Part shown: positions 37,611 to 45,691 of the stretch, piece by piece
Numbering within the stretch: the first letter of the stretch is position 1
How the letters are laid out: every line of letters starts with the position of its first letter
From: Methylocapsa sp. S129
GTDB taxonomy: Bacteria; Pseudomonadota; Alphaproteobacteria; Rhizobiales; Beijerinckiaceae
Assembly (NCBI RefSeq): GCF_009765995.1
Contig: NZ_LMUI01000042.1
Location: 504,151-568,150, forward strand
Direction: 5' to 3'
Length of the DNA: 64,000 nt
Translations under genes and position numbers: made by a program
Notes under the pieces: generated by a model
The model's input: only the letters and a program-made list of their open reading frames with translations
The model's database searches: none
Told to the model about the DNA's origin: nothing

Positions 37611-38087
37611 ATGGAAATCCGGAACGCCACGGACGACGATGCAGCGGCGGCCTGCGTGGTCATGCGGCGGTCGATCGCTGAGCTTTGCGTCGCCGATCAC
37701 CAAAACGATGCTGCGATGCTGGCGCGCTGGCTCGGCAACAAAACGCCGGAAAATTTCCTCGCCTGGATCGCGCGGCCAAGCAATTGCGTGCTCGTCGCCG
37801 TCGAGGGCGACGTCATCCTCGCCGTGGGCTGCGTCACGGATACGGGCGAGATCAATCTGAACTATGTTTCGCCCGACGCCAGATTTCGCGGGATCAGCCG
37901 GGCCATGCTGAAGGCGCTTGAAGAGCGCGCGCGCGAGCGCGGCAATGCGCGCTGCAGATTGACGAGCACCGGAACCGCGCGGCGCTTCTATCGCGCCGCC
38001 GGCTATATCGAGGACGCGCCGGCGCCCTTCAAATTCGGGATACCGGATTATCCGATGTCCAGGATTCTGGACGTTGATCGTTCATGA
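37611..38087 (+). CDS. GNAT-family N-acetyltransferase
   Basis: A 158-residue single-domain acetyltransferase. The N-terminal MEIRNATDDDAAAACVVMR is typical of GNAT strand 1/helix 1, INLNYVSPDARFRGISRAML contains the acetyl-CoA pyrophosphate loop (V-x-P-x-x-R-x-x-G), and ARRFYRAAGYIE is the C-terminal strand. The frame is open 12 codons upstream, but the ATG at 37611 gives the usual GNAT start. The acceptor substrate is unknown. Confidence 0.85.
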   Translation: MEIRNATDDDAAAACVVMRRSIAELCVADHQNDAAMLARWLGNKTPENFLAWIARPSNCVLVAVEGDVILAVGCVTDTGEINLNYVSPDARFRGISRAMLKALEERARERGNARCRLTSTGTARRFYRAAGYIEDAPAPFKFGIPDYPMSRILDVDRS

Positions 38088-38104
38088 GTGCGCATGGCGG
38101 CGAT

Positions 38105-38845
38105 TCAAGCCACCATTTCGATGCGGCCGGTGGCAAGCCGATAGATTCCGCCGACAATCTTCAACTTCTGTTGGGCGACCGCCGCGTCGAGGATCGGCGT
38201 GGCCGATTTAAGGGCGGCGACCGTGTCGATGACGTTCTGCCGAATCGCGTTGGCGAACGGATCGCCGGCATGTTCGGCCCCCGCCTTCACCGCTGAGGCG
38301 AGGCGCGCAACGAGCGAAGGGAGATGGCCCGGCAGCGTCGACTTGTCGTTGAGCGACTTGATTGTCGCGCTGATGGCGCCGCAGCTATCGTGACCGAGCA
38401 CCATGATCAGCGGCACGTTCAGATTGGCGACGGCATATTCGAAACTGGCGATTGTGTCGTCATTGGCGAAATTCCCCGCGACCCGGCAGACGAACAGATC
38501 GCCCCTCCCGCTGTCGAAAGCATATTCGGGCGCAATGCGTGAATCGGCACAGCTCAGGATGGCGGCGTAAGGGTTCTGTCCGGCGGTCAGCGCCTCGCGT
38601 TCATTCTTGAAATCGTGCCTCTTCGACACGCCGTCGACATAGCGATCATTGCCCTTGTGCAGCAATTCCAGAGCGCCATCGGGCGAAACGGCGTTTTGCG
38701 GCTTGGGCGGCGGCGCGGCGTCTTTCGCCCATGCGGCGCCCGCCACGGGCAAGGTGGCCGCGGCGGCGGAGAACGAAGCCAAAAAAACACGGCGTGACGG
38801 TCGCGCGCATCGAGCCGCGCCCTCGAGTTCGCAAGTCTTGCACAT
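38105..38845 (-). CDS. Periplasmic beta-class carbonic anhydrase with Tat signal
   Basis: A 246-residue enzyme interconverting CO2 and bicarbonate. The zinc ligands and catalytic dyad of beta-carbonic anhydrases are visible: Cys99-Asp101-Arg103 in LSCADSR, then His152-x-x-Cys155 in GHDSCGAI. Residues 18-40 form a twin-arginine signal (SRRVFLASFSAAAATLPVAG), so the protein is exported folded. It is preceded by a cysteine-rich start MCKTCE whose role is unclear. An ATG six bases upstream is an alternative. Export suggests bicarbonate/CO2 exchange in the periplasm. Confidence 0.92.
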   Translation of the reverse strand: MCKTCELEGAARCARPSRRVFLASFSAAAATLPVAGAAWAKDAAPPPKPQNAVSPDGALELLHKGNDRYVDGVSKRHDFKNEREALTAGQNPYAAILSCADSRIAPEYAFDSGRGDLFVCRVAGNFANDDTIASFEYAVANLNVPLIMVLGHDSCGAISATIKSLNDKSTLPGHLPSLVARLASAVKAGAEHAGDPFANAIRQNVIDTVAALKSATPILDAAVAQQKLKIVGGIYRLATGRIEMVA

Positions 38846-39174
38846 CGGCATTCCCTCGCTTCTTTGAACGGACGGTTCGTCCGGCGTCTTGCAGCGACCG
38901 GCCTCGCGGCCGAGCTTTGATCGGCGCCCGGCGGATTCTTTTGAGATGCGGCGCACGCACGATGGGCGTCGCGCCAGCTCCGCCGAGCGAACAATGAAGG
39001 ATTCCGCCCTCCATTTTGTATTTTGTAAAGTCCTATGAAGTCCATCCTGCGGCTGGCTTCGCGCGCTATCGTCAGCGCGCGCCAATGGCGCGAGGCAATC
39101 TCTTTTAGGCGGCCAGCCGACCGTCGGGCGCCTGAACCGGCGGCGTCGCGCAGGCGCCGCATTGCCGATTGGCT
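38846..39174. other. Intergenic region upstream of carbonic anhydrase
   Basis: 329 bases. GGCGCCTG (39127-39134) and CAGGCGCC (39151-39158) form an 8-bp stem about 17 bases beyond the stop of the small gene that ends at 39175, a possible terminator for it. GCGCGC pairs also occur near 39060. No convincing gene is present; the AT-rich TTTTGTATTTTGTAAAG near 39012-39030 may be promoter DNA. Confidence 0.45.
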
Positions 39175-39399
39175 TTATTTGATCGCCGTCGCCAGCAGGC
39201 TGGTGCGTTGGTTCCACTGAAACTGACTCTGCACCAGTTGCAGCGCGATCAAGCCCGTCGCCCCAAGCGCCTTGGCCTTGTGGGTCAGTTCCTCAAGACA
39301 TTCATGAAAGGAATTCTCGTTGACGCCTTCAACCGAGGCGTAGACGACGCCGAGATCTTCACTTCCCTCTGCAAGAGTGTTCAAGCAGGTTACGCGCAT
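39175..39399 (-). CDS. Small conserved hypothetical protein downstream of the DUF4239 gene
   Basis: A 74-residue protein without signal peptide. The segment EGVNENSFHECLEELTHKAKALGATGLIALQLVQSQ, read in shorter pieces such as ALGATGLIALQLVQ, recalls small pentamer-forming folds of the YbjQ type, but this is weak. It begins nine bases after the stop of the DUF4239 membrane gene with GGAGAAGGCG before its ATG, so the two are cotranscribed. The function is unknown. Confidence 0.65.
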   Translation of the reverse strand: MRVTCLNTLAEGSEDLGVVYASVEGVNENSFHECLEELTHKAKALGATGLIALQLVQSQFQWNQRTSLLATAIK

Positions 39400-39408
39400 C
39401 GCCTTCTC

Positions 39409-40179
39409 CTAATAGCCGTTGTCAACGTCGTCGAAAACGGCGGATGATCTCTCGAAGGGCTGTGGGTCAATCGCCAGTGGGCCGACGAACGGTCTGCTCA
39501 GCACCGCCATGGTGAACAACAACGAACCGATCAGCACCGCCATGACGCTCGTTGCGAACACATGCGGCCACCTCCTATCCATGTAGAGGATGAAGCTCAT
39601 GCTCACCGTCACGGCGCCCCCGCCAATGGCGGCCGCCCACATGATCCACGACAACGATTCCCCAGCCTGCATATAGCGCTTGTTGCGGTCGAGAAGCATT
39701 TGATTGACCGTCGTCAGGAGCTGGGCCGCGATCGCTTCCTGCGGCTTGGCGTCCGCGGTCAATGCGCCCAAAATCCTGAACATCTCCTGGACGTCGTGAC
39801 CAGCCTTGCGGTTTCTCTCGCCCGCCACGAAGCCATCCCAGCCCTTGACGACGTCCTCTGAATATTCACGGATTGTCTTGCGCATCTCATCGCCCTTGTC
39901 CGGGGCCATGACTTTGCTCTGTCGATACAGCGGCACGAGCAGGGCGGCTTCCTCCGCGGTGTTCGCCTTGGCGGAATCATAGCTCTCCCATTCGCCGACG
40001 ACCATGAAGCCCAACAGCACCGCGTAAATCACGCCGGCGGTCAGGAACAACGGCACCAGCACGTCGTTGTGGCCCTCGGCGACATGATGGTGAACAAATC
40101 GGCGTCCGACGAGGACGCCGACAATGGCGAACAACACCGATCCGCCGACCGACAAAAAGGCGAGGACAGCCGTCATCAT
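39409..40179 (-). CDS. DUF4239-family (bestrophin-like) membrane protein
   Basis: A 256-residue inner-membrane protein with two N-terminal hydrophobic segments (about 5-25 and 42-62), a soluble central region of about 110 residues, and two C-terminal segments (about 183-203 and 208-228). The motif VIYAVLLGFMVVGEWESYDSA followed by EEAALLVPLYR is the hallmark of the DUF4239 family, which is distantly related to bestrophin channels. Its biological role is not established. It is the first gene of a two-gene unit with the 74-residue protein. Confidence 0.82.
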   Translation of the reverse strand: MMTAVLAFLSVGGSVLFAIVGVLVGRRFVHHHVAEGHNDVLVPLFLTAGVIYAVLLGFMVVGEWESYDSAKANTAEEAALLVPLYRQSKVMAPDKGDEMRKTIREYSEDVVKGWDGFVAGERNRKAGHDVQEMFRILGALTADAKPQEAIAAQLLTTVNQMLLDRNKRYMQAGESLSWIMWAAAIGGGAVTVSMSFILYMDRRWPHVFATSVMAVLIGSLLFTMAVLSRPFVGPLAIDPQPFERSSAVFDDVDNGY

Positions 40180-40363
40180 GCGCGGCTCGCGCGCTGAATC
40201 GCATCGACACGGATGTTCATATGCTTTCCCTGATTGTTTACGGCATGACCGGAAGCGCGCATGCTGATACGCGGCGCCGCCGATAAGGATCCCCCAGAAT
40301 CGAGGGAATTATCGGCATCTCTGGTGGAAATACAACCGCCATTCGCGGTACGCGGTCAGAAAT

Positions 40364-41599
40364 TCACGCGCCCGCGCCATCCTCCCGCAGCCCATACACC
40401 GTCTGCGCGCTGCGAAACCCCGCGAGCTCAAAATCGCCCAGGGCCGTGAAATCATCGGGCAGGCGCTGCGCGAAAGCCGTGGACGCGACGATCACGCGGC
40501 CGAGCTTCGAGGCGATCTTCTCCAAGCGCGCCGCCATGTTGATCGCCGGGCCGATGCAGGTAAAATCAAGACGGCCGCCGCCGCCGATATTGCCATAAAG
40601 CGCCTCGCCCAGATGCAGAGCGAGGCCGAAACGCAGGCGCGCTTGGTTTTCGTCATCGCTCGTCGCGGGCAGCGCCTCGATCGCCGCTTGCGCTTGCCGG
40701 CCCGCGCGCAAGGCGCGGGCGCAGGCCACGTCGACCCCGGTCTCATCGGCGAAGCGGAAAATCGCGAGCAGGCCGTCGCCCATGAATTTGAGCACTTCGC
40801 CCCCTTCCGCCTCGATCGCCGGCACGAGGCAGTCGAAGAACAGATTGAGCCGCTCGATCAAAGCCTGCGGCGCGATCGTGTCGGCGAGCCTGGTGAAGCC
40901 GCGCATATCGGAGAGCCAGATCGCGGCGCGGATCGTCTCGGTGTCGCCGCGCCGGATACGCCCCGCCAGAATCCGTTCGCCAGCGTCATGCCCGACATAG
41001 GCGTCCAGAAGATTGACGGCGGTGCGCCGCAGCGCGCGCACTTCGGCGACCCGCGCGAGCGGCGGCAGGATCGCCTCGAGCGCGTCGATCTGAGCCTGCG
41101 AGAAGCCGCCCGCCTGCCGTGTCGTGAAAGAGGCCGAATGGATTTCGCCATTGGTGAAGCGCAGCGGCGCGGCCAGATAATCCGTCACCCCTTCCTCGCG
41201 CAGCTCCTTCAGGACTTCGAAATCCATCGGGCAATGGGGGTCGGCGAGCGTGCGGCGGATCGCCTCGCCGGTCGTCCTGATGCGGACGATGGGGCTGTCG
41301 CGATAGCCGACATTGGTCGCAAATGCGAAAGGCGCCTCGTCGACGCCGGCATTGGCGCCCGGGCGCCAGAGAAAGCGGCGCGCCAGGATCTGCGGATGCA
41401 GCGTGTTGACATAGACCGCCACCCGCCACAAAGGCAGGCCGCAGGCGCTGAGGCGGACGCACATTTCGGTGAGCACGTCCTCGGATTTCGACGCCGAGCG
41501 CGCGCCGTCGACCAGCCAGCCGGCGATGGCGCTGACGTCGTAGGCGGGGGCGCCGCTCCCAGCGGATTGGCGTTTGGCGCCCTTTGGGCTTGTCGGCAT
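40364..41599 (-). CDS. Class III adenylate/guanylate cyclase with N-terminal sensory region
   Basis: A 411-residue soluble protein. The C-terminal 180 residues form a CHD cyclase domain: metal-binding Asp in WLSDMRGFTRLAD (about 230-242), FMGDGLLAIF with the second metal Asp near 274, and the transition-state Asn/Arg in PAINMAARLEKIA near 360. The N-terminal half is a regulatory region of unclear fold (SFTTRQAGGFSQAQIDALEAI), and helices link it to the cyclase. Such proteins make cAMP; the signal sensed is unknown. It begins seven bases after the marR gene stop, so the two are cotranscribed. Confidence 0.88.
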   Translation of the reverse strand: MPTSPKGAKRQSAGSGAPAYDVSAIAGWLVDGARSASKSEDVLTEMCVRLSACGLPLWRVAVYVNTLHPQILARRFLWRPGANAGVDEAPFAFATNVGYRDSPIVRIRTTGEAIRRTLADPHCPMDFEVLKELREEGVTDYLAAPLRFTNGEIHSASFTTRQAGGFSQAQIDALEAILPPLARVAEVRALRRTAVNLLDAYVGHDAGERILAGRIRRGDTETIRAAIWLSDMRGFTRLADTIAPQALIERLNLFFDCLVPAIEAEGGEVLKFMGDGLLAIFRFADETGVDVACARALRAGRQAQAAIEALPATSDDENQARLRFGLALHLGEALYGNIGGGGRLDFTCIGPAINMAARLEKIASKLGRVIVASTAFAQRLPDDFTALGDFELAGFRSAQTVYGLREDGAGA

Positions 41600-41606
41600 G
41601 GCGGCC

Positions 41607-42056
41607 TCACTCCCCCGGCGCGCGCACGAGATCGCGCGTCGCCACCAGCAGGCGCTCCAGCGACGATAAATCCTCCGCCGGCAGGCGGCCGATCGTGCGG
41701 GCGACGAAGCGGCGCTGGCAGGCGATCGCCTGTTCGGCCGAAGCGCGGCCCGCCAGAGTGAGAAAAACCGCATGCTGGCGCTTGTCGGCGGCGATCGCGC
41801 GGCGCTCGACGAGGCCCGCCGCGACGAGGCGATCGATCAATCCGGATATATTGCCTTTGGTGACATAGAGGCGCTTGGCCAGATCCTGCTGGCTCACGCC
41901 CTCCTGTTCGGTCAGCGTCGTCAGCACGTCGCATTGCGGCACCGACAGACCGATCTGGCGCAGGCCTTCGGCGACGGCGGTGCGCATGCGGGTCTCCAGC
42001 CGCATCAATCGGAACCAGACCCGCAACGGGTCGCTCGCGCCTGTCTGATCGGCCAT
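41607..42056 (-). CDS. MarR-family transcriptional regulator
   Basis: A 149-residue winged-helix regulator: dimerisation helices at both ends, the recognition helix in VSQQDLAKRLYVTKGNISGLIDRL (in pieces, about 55-78) and the wing RRAIAADKRQHAVFLTLAG. The gene precedes a cyclase gene in the same transcript. It is also divergent from an acyl-CoA ligase, which MarR proteins frequently control in response to aromatic or fatty acyl-CoA ligands. No clear operator was found in the repeat-filled gap. Confidence 0.88.
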   Translation of the reverse strand: MADQTGASDPLRVWFRLMRLETRMRTAVAEGLRQIGLSVPQCDVLTTLTEQEGVSQQDLAKRLYVTKGNISGLIDRLVAAGLVERRAIAADKRQHAVFLTLAGRASAEQAIACQRRFVARTIGRLPAEDLSSLERLLVATRDLVRAPGE

Positions 42057-42209
42057 AAGCAACGCCTTTTTCCCCAGCGAATCCCTTGCGGCCTCGCGCG
42101 TTCATGCTATCGACACATGGCGCGTCCGGCAATTTGCCAAGCCGGGCGCCGGGCGCCATGCTTGGAGCCACGACAGATTTGCAAAGGGTTCTGCGTCGGA
42201 AGAGATACG

Positions 42210-42340
42210 CCCCCTCCCCCCCTTGTGGGGGAGGGATGGGGAGGGGGGTCGCGCTGACCTATCAAGAAGGGCGGAGCGCTCTTTGCTTGATAGTCCGGCC
42301 TGACCCCCCCTCCCTAACCCTCCCCCACAAGGGGGGAGGG
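42210..42340. repeat. Long imperfect palindrome (about 55-base arms), intergenic repeat element
   Basis: Left arm 42213-42266 runs from CCTCCCCC through TTGTGGGGGAGGG and GGGGAGGGGGGTC to CTATCAAG. Right arm 42285-42340 is its imperfect reverse complement, beginning CTTGATAG and ending CCACAAGGGGGGAGGG. Each arm contains its own smaller hairpin, and about 18 bases separate the arms. No reading frame or target-site duplication was recognised. It fills most of the 328-base gap between marR and the acyl-CoA ligase gene and belongs to the family of short palindromic elements seen elsewhere in the window. Confidence 0.7.
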
Positions 42341-42384
42341 AACGCGCACCTGCAACGACGACGCAGGCGACAAGGGAGGATGTT

Positions 42385-44013
42385 ATGCTCGGGTTGATGC
42401 AGGACTGGCCGCTGCTGCTGCACAAGATCATCGACTTCGCGGCGATCCAGCATGGCGGCCGCGAGGTGGTGTCGCGCACCATCGAAGGGCCGATGCATCG
42501 CAGCAATTATCGCCAGATTCGCGATCGCTCGCTGCGCGTCGCGCAGCGCCTCAAGCGCGACGGCGTCCGTCTTGGCGATCGCGTCGCGACGCTCGCCTGG
42601 AACGGCTATCGGCATCTGGAAGCCTGGTACGGGATTGTCGGCCTTGGCGCGATCTATCACACGGTCAATCCGCGCCTGTTTCCCGAGCAGATCGCCTGGA
42701 TCATCAATCACGCCGAAGACCGCATCGTCTTCGTCGACCTGACCTTCGTGCCGCTGCTGGAGGCGCTCGCCGACAAGCTGCCGAGCGTCGAGCGTTATGT
42801 CGTCCTCACCGACGCCGCGCATATGCCGGCGACCAAGTTGCGCAATGCGGTTCCTTACGAGGAATGGCTCGCCGAGGCCGACGGCGACTTCCGCTGGGCC
42901 GAGTTCGAAGAGCGCACCGCCGCCGGGCTTTGCTACACCTCGGGCACAACGGGCAATCCCAAAGGCGTCCTCTATTCTCATCGCTCGAATGTCCTGCATT
43001 CGATGGCCAGCACCAATGGCGATGGGCTGCACATCGAGTCTGCCGATTCGGTCTTGCCGATCGTGCCGATGTTCCACGCCAATTCCTGGTCGCTTGCTTT
43101 CTCCTGCCCGATGCGCGGCGCCAAATTGGTGATGCCCGGCGCCAAGCTCGACGGCGCCTCGGTCTATGAATTGCTGGAAAGCGAGAAGGTGACGATGACG
43201 GCGGCGGTGCCGACCGTCTGGCTGATGCTGCTGCAATATCTGCGGCAGGAGAACAAGCGGCCGACGACGTTGAAGCTGGTCGGGATCGGCGGTTCGGCCT
43301 GCCCGCCGGCGATGATCCGCGCCTTCGAAGTCGATTACGGCATCGAGGTGCGCCACGCCTGGGGCATGACCGAGATGAGCCCGGTCGGTTCGACGGGATC
43401 GATCAAACCGGTCGTCGCCGGCCTGCCGCGCGAGACGCTTCTGGCGCTCAAGGAGAAGCAGGGCTGGGCGCCGTTCGGCGTCGAGATGAAAATCACCGAC
43501 GACGAGGACAACGAACTTCCCTGGGACGGCAAGAAGTTCGGCCGGCTCAAGGTCGCGGGCTTCGCCGTCTCCAGCGCCTATTTCAAGGGCGATGGCGGCG
43601 ACATTCTCGACGAGAACGGCTTCTTCGACACCGGCGATGTCGCGACCATCGATCCCAACGGCTATATGCAGATCACCGACCGCGCCAAGGATGTCATCAA
43701 ATCGGGCGGCGAATGGATTTCCTCGATCGACATTGAAAATTTCGCGGTCGGCCATCCCGACATCCAGGAGGCCGCGGTCATCGGCATCGCCCATCCCAAA
43801 TGGGACGAGCGCCCGCTGCTCGTCGTCGTACCCAAGGAGGGGCGCACGCCGCAGCGCGACGACGTCATTAATTTCCTGCAAAGCCGCGTCGCCAAATGGT
43901 GGCTGCCCGACGATATGCAGCTCGTGAAGGAAATCCCCCATACCGCGACGGGCAAGATCAATAAGATGAAGCTGCGCGAGACGTTCAAGGATTATCGCTT
44001 GCCGACGGCGTGA
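42385..44013 (+). CDS. Fatty-acyl/acyl-CoA ligase (AMP-forming)
   Basis: A 542-residue member of the ANL superfamily that activates a carboxylic acid to acyl-AMP and then acyl-CoA. The P-loop motif [12 protein letters not shown] lies near residue 184, the A5 motif WGMTEMSP near 331, the A7 motif with FDTGD near 415 and the hinge/A8 [15 protein letters not shown] near 432. The catalytic lysine is in [11 protein letters not shown] near the C-terminus. Sequence and length fit the medium/long-chain FadD-like group. Control by the divergent MarR is plausible. Confidence 0.92.
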   Translation: MLGLMQDWPLLLHKIIDFAAIQHGGREVVSRTIEGPMHRSNYRQIRDRSLRVAQRLKRDGVRLGDRVATLAWNGYRHLEAWYGIVGLGAIYHTVNPRLFPEQIAWIINHAEDRIVFVDLTFVPLLEALADKLPSVERYVVLTDAAHMPATKLRNAVPYEEWLAEADGDFRWAEFEERTAAGLCYTSGTTGNPKGVLYSHRSNVLHSMASTNGDGLHIESADSVLPIVPMFHANSWSLAFSCPMRGAKLVMPGAKLDGASVYELLESEKVTMTAAVPTVWLMLLQYLRQENKRPTTLKLVGIGGSACPPAMIRAFEVDYGIEVRHAWGMTEMSPVGSTGSIKPVVAGLPRETLLALKEKQGWAPFGVEMKITDDEDNELPWDGKKFGRLKVAGFAVSSAYFKGDGGDILDENGFFDTGDVATIDPNGYMQITDRAKDVIKSGGEWISSIDIENFAVGHPDIQEAAVIGIAHPKWDERPLLVVVPKEGRTPQRDDVINFLQSRVAKWWLPDDMQLVKEIPHTATGKINKMKLRETFKDYRLPTA

Positions 44014-44032
44014 GGGAATAGCCTCTGGATTC

Positions 44033-44076
44033 TTGAATTAATCTCCATTTTGGATATAATGTCCGAAACGGAGATT
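44033..44076 (+). promoter_or_regulatory. Promoter and autoregulatory operator of the toxin-antitoxin operon
   Basis: TTGAAT (44033-44038) and a perfect TATAAT (44055-44060), 16 bases apart, form a strong sigma-70 promoter. A palindrome lies over the -10 box: AATCTCCATTTTGGAT (44040-44055) and GTCCGAAACGGAGATT (44061-44076), with 13 of 16 arm positions paired around ATAAT. A repressor bound here would block the polymerase directly, as expected for autoregulation by the antitoxin or complex. The antitoxin ATG is five bases downstream. Confidence 0.78.
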
Positions 44077-44081
44077 ATGGC

Positions 44082-44342
44082 ATGCCTGCCACCAAAGTGA
44101 CGGCGAGTGAGTTTCAGCAGGCCTTTGGAATGCTGAGCGACAAAGCCCGACACGAACCCGTCATCATCACTAAACATGGGCGCGATTCGCTCGTCGTCAT
44201 GGCGGCCGAGGAATGGGCGCGCCTGAAACGGCGCGACAGGCAGGTTGGCCTGACGACGGAACTTCCCGAGGAATGGATCGAAGCTGTGCGCGAAGCCAAG
44301 GTCGCTGATGAATTCGCCCATCTCGACGCCGAGCTCAAGTGA
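44082..44342 (+). CDS. Phd/YefM-family antitoxin
   Basis: An 86-residue DNA-binding antitoxin. KVTASEFQQAFGMLSDKARHEP in its N-terminal half and VIITKHGRDSLVVMAAEEW are the Phd/YefM fold, which binds the operator overlapping the promoter. The C-terminal 35 residues (TTELPEEWIEAVREAKVADEF) are acidic and probably disordered until they wrap the toxin. It precedes the toxin by three bases. Pairing of a Phd-type antitoxin with a PemK-like toxin is less usual than Phd-Doc or YefM-YoeB. Confidence 0.88.
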   Translation: MPATKVTASEFQQAFGMLSDKARHEPVIITKHGRDSLVVMAAEEWARLKRRDRQVGLTTELPEEWIEAVREAKVADEFAHLDAELK

Positions 44343-44345
44343 TCG

Positions 44346-44786
44346 GTGGCGGCGCTTCCAAAACCGGTTCCCGGCCTCGTCATCCGCTACAGCTATCTCT
44401 GGCATCGCGAGCATGTGCAGGGCCGCGACGAAGGTCAAAAGGATCGTCCCTGCGCGATCATCGCCGCTCTGCGCACGGATGAAAATGGCGATATCCGCAT
44501 CCTGGCGCTGCCCATAACCCATGTTCCGCCAGACGATCGAAGTCTGGCCGTTGAGATTCCGGCCAAGGTCAAGGAGCGGCTGCGGCTCGACGATGCGCGT
44601 TCCTGGGTCGTGCTTTCCGAATGGAACGACTTTATCTGGCCCGGCCCTGATCTGCGGCGATTGCCGGGCGCGAGCGACGCTTCGGTCGCCTATGGAATGC
44701 TGCCGCCCGGACTATTTTCGACGATCCGCGAACGGTTCCTCTCGATCGTCAAGGCGCGCGATGTCCGTCGCGTGCGCCGCACCTGA
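44346..44786 (+). CDS. PemK/MazF-like growth-inhibitor toxin
   Basis: A 146-residue protein. VIRYSYLWHREHVQGRDEG followed by KDRPCAIIAAL (about 13-43) and LALPITHVPPDD (about 53-64) match plasmid-maintenance toxins of the PemK/MazF-like fold, mRNA interferases. The C-terminal segment ARSWVVLSEWNDFIWPGPD is shared by alphaproteobacterial members. The start is a GTG three bases after the antitoxin stop, giving translational coupling. RNase activity is inferred from the family. No mobile-element genes flank the pair. Confidence 0.8.
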   Translation: MAALPKPVPGLVIRYSYLWHREHVQGRDEGQKDRPCAIIAALRTDENGDIRILALPITHVPPDDRSLAVEIPAKVKERLRLDDARSWVVLSEWNDFIWPGPDLRRLPGASDASVAYGMLPPGLFSTIRERFLSIVKARDVRRVRRT

Positions 44787-44881
44787 CAGGAGAACCTTGG
44801 CGCAATGCGTCGAAGCGCCGCGTTCGCCATTGACGCGCCGCCCGGCGTCGTTGAACAAAGGCGCCCCGGCTGATTGAACTC

Positions 44882-45658
44882 ATGCGACGCCTGATCCTTG
44901 AAGAGCCCTATTCCCGTGCGGCGATCTGGAGCCGGCGGCTTGCTGTTTTCGCGCTCGCAGTGGCGGCGACGGGCGCGGGACTGTCGCGCGCCGGCGCGGT
45001 CGAGCCGGCCGGGGCGCTGGCGGTGCTTGGCGCTTCGCTCGTTCTGGCCTGTCTGGCGGGACTGCTGTCGGCGACGGCGGCGATCGTCATCTGGCGCACG
45101 GGCCGGCGCGGGGCGGGAATCGCGTTTGTCGGGCTGGCTCTCGCGCTGGGATTGCTCGCCTATCCCGCTTGGCTGTCCTGGCGGGCGATATCGCTGCCCG
45201 CCATCAACGACGTCTCGACCGATCTGGAGACGCCGCCGAGCTTTCTGCGTTCGGTCAAGGCGCTGGAGGCGAGAGGCGGGCGCACGCCGCCCGAGGCGAG
45301 CCCGGAGGCGCGCGAGGCGCAACAGCGCGCCTATCCCAAAATCCAGCCCATCCTCGTCGATATGGAGACGAACGAGGCCTATCAGCTCGCGCTCGAGGCG
45401 GCCAAGGCGCGCGGCTGGCGCATCGTCGACGCGATCGCGCCCAGCGTGCGCGAAGGGGTCGGTCATATCGATGCGAGCGACAAATCCCTGTTCCTGGGCT
45501 TTGTCGACGACATCGCCATCCGCATCAAACCGCTGGCCAACCAGACGCGCATCGACATCCGCTCGACCTCGCGAATCTGGCGCCACGACTTTGGCGCCAA
45601 CGCCCAGCGCATCCAGAAATTCGCGGATGCGGTGCAGGAGCTGGCGCAGGAGAAGTGA
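44882..45658 (+). CDS. DUF1499-family membrane protein
   Basis: A 258-residue protein with three hydrophobic N-terminal segments (about 18-40, 46-70, 78-98) and a soluble DUF1499 domain from about residue 135. That domain contains the typical YPKIQPILVDMETNEAY start and the C-terminal RSTSRIWRHDFGANAQRI. DUF1499 proteins are widespread in Hyphomicrobiales and have no established function. It stands alone; the convergent MBL hydrolase gene ends 33 bases away. Confidence 0.85.
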   Translation: MRRLILEEPYSRAAIWSRRLAVFALAVAATGAGLSRAGAVEPAGALAVLGASLVLACLAGLLSATAAIVIWRTGRRGAGIAFVGLALALGLLAYPAWLSWRAISLPAINDVSTDLETPPSFLRSVKALEARGGRTPPEASPEAREAQQRAYPKIQPILVDMETNEAYQLALEAAKARGWRIVDAIAPSVREGVGHIDASDKSLFLGFVDDIAIRIKPLANQTRIDIRSTSRIWRHDFGANAQRIQKFADAVQELAQEK

Positions 45659-45691
45659 TCGTCTGCGCGGGCGATCGCGCGGCGATCGTTT

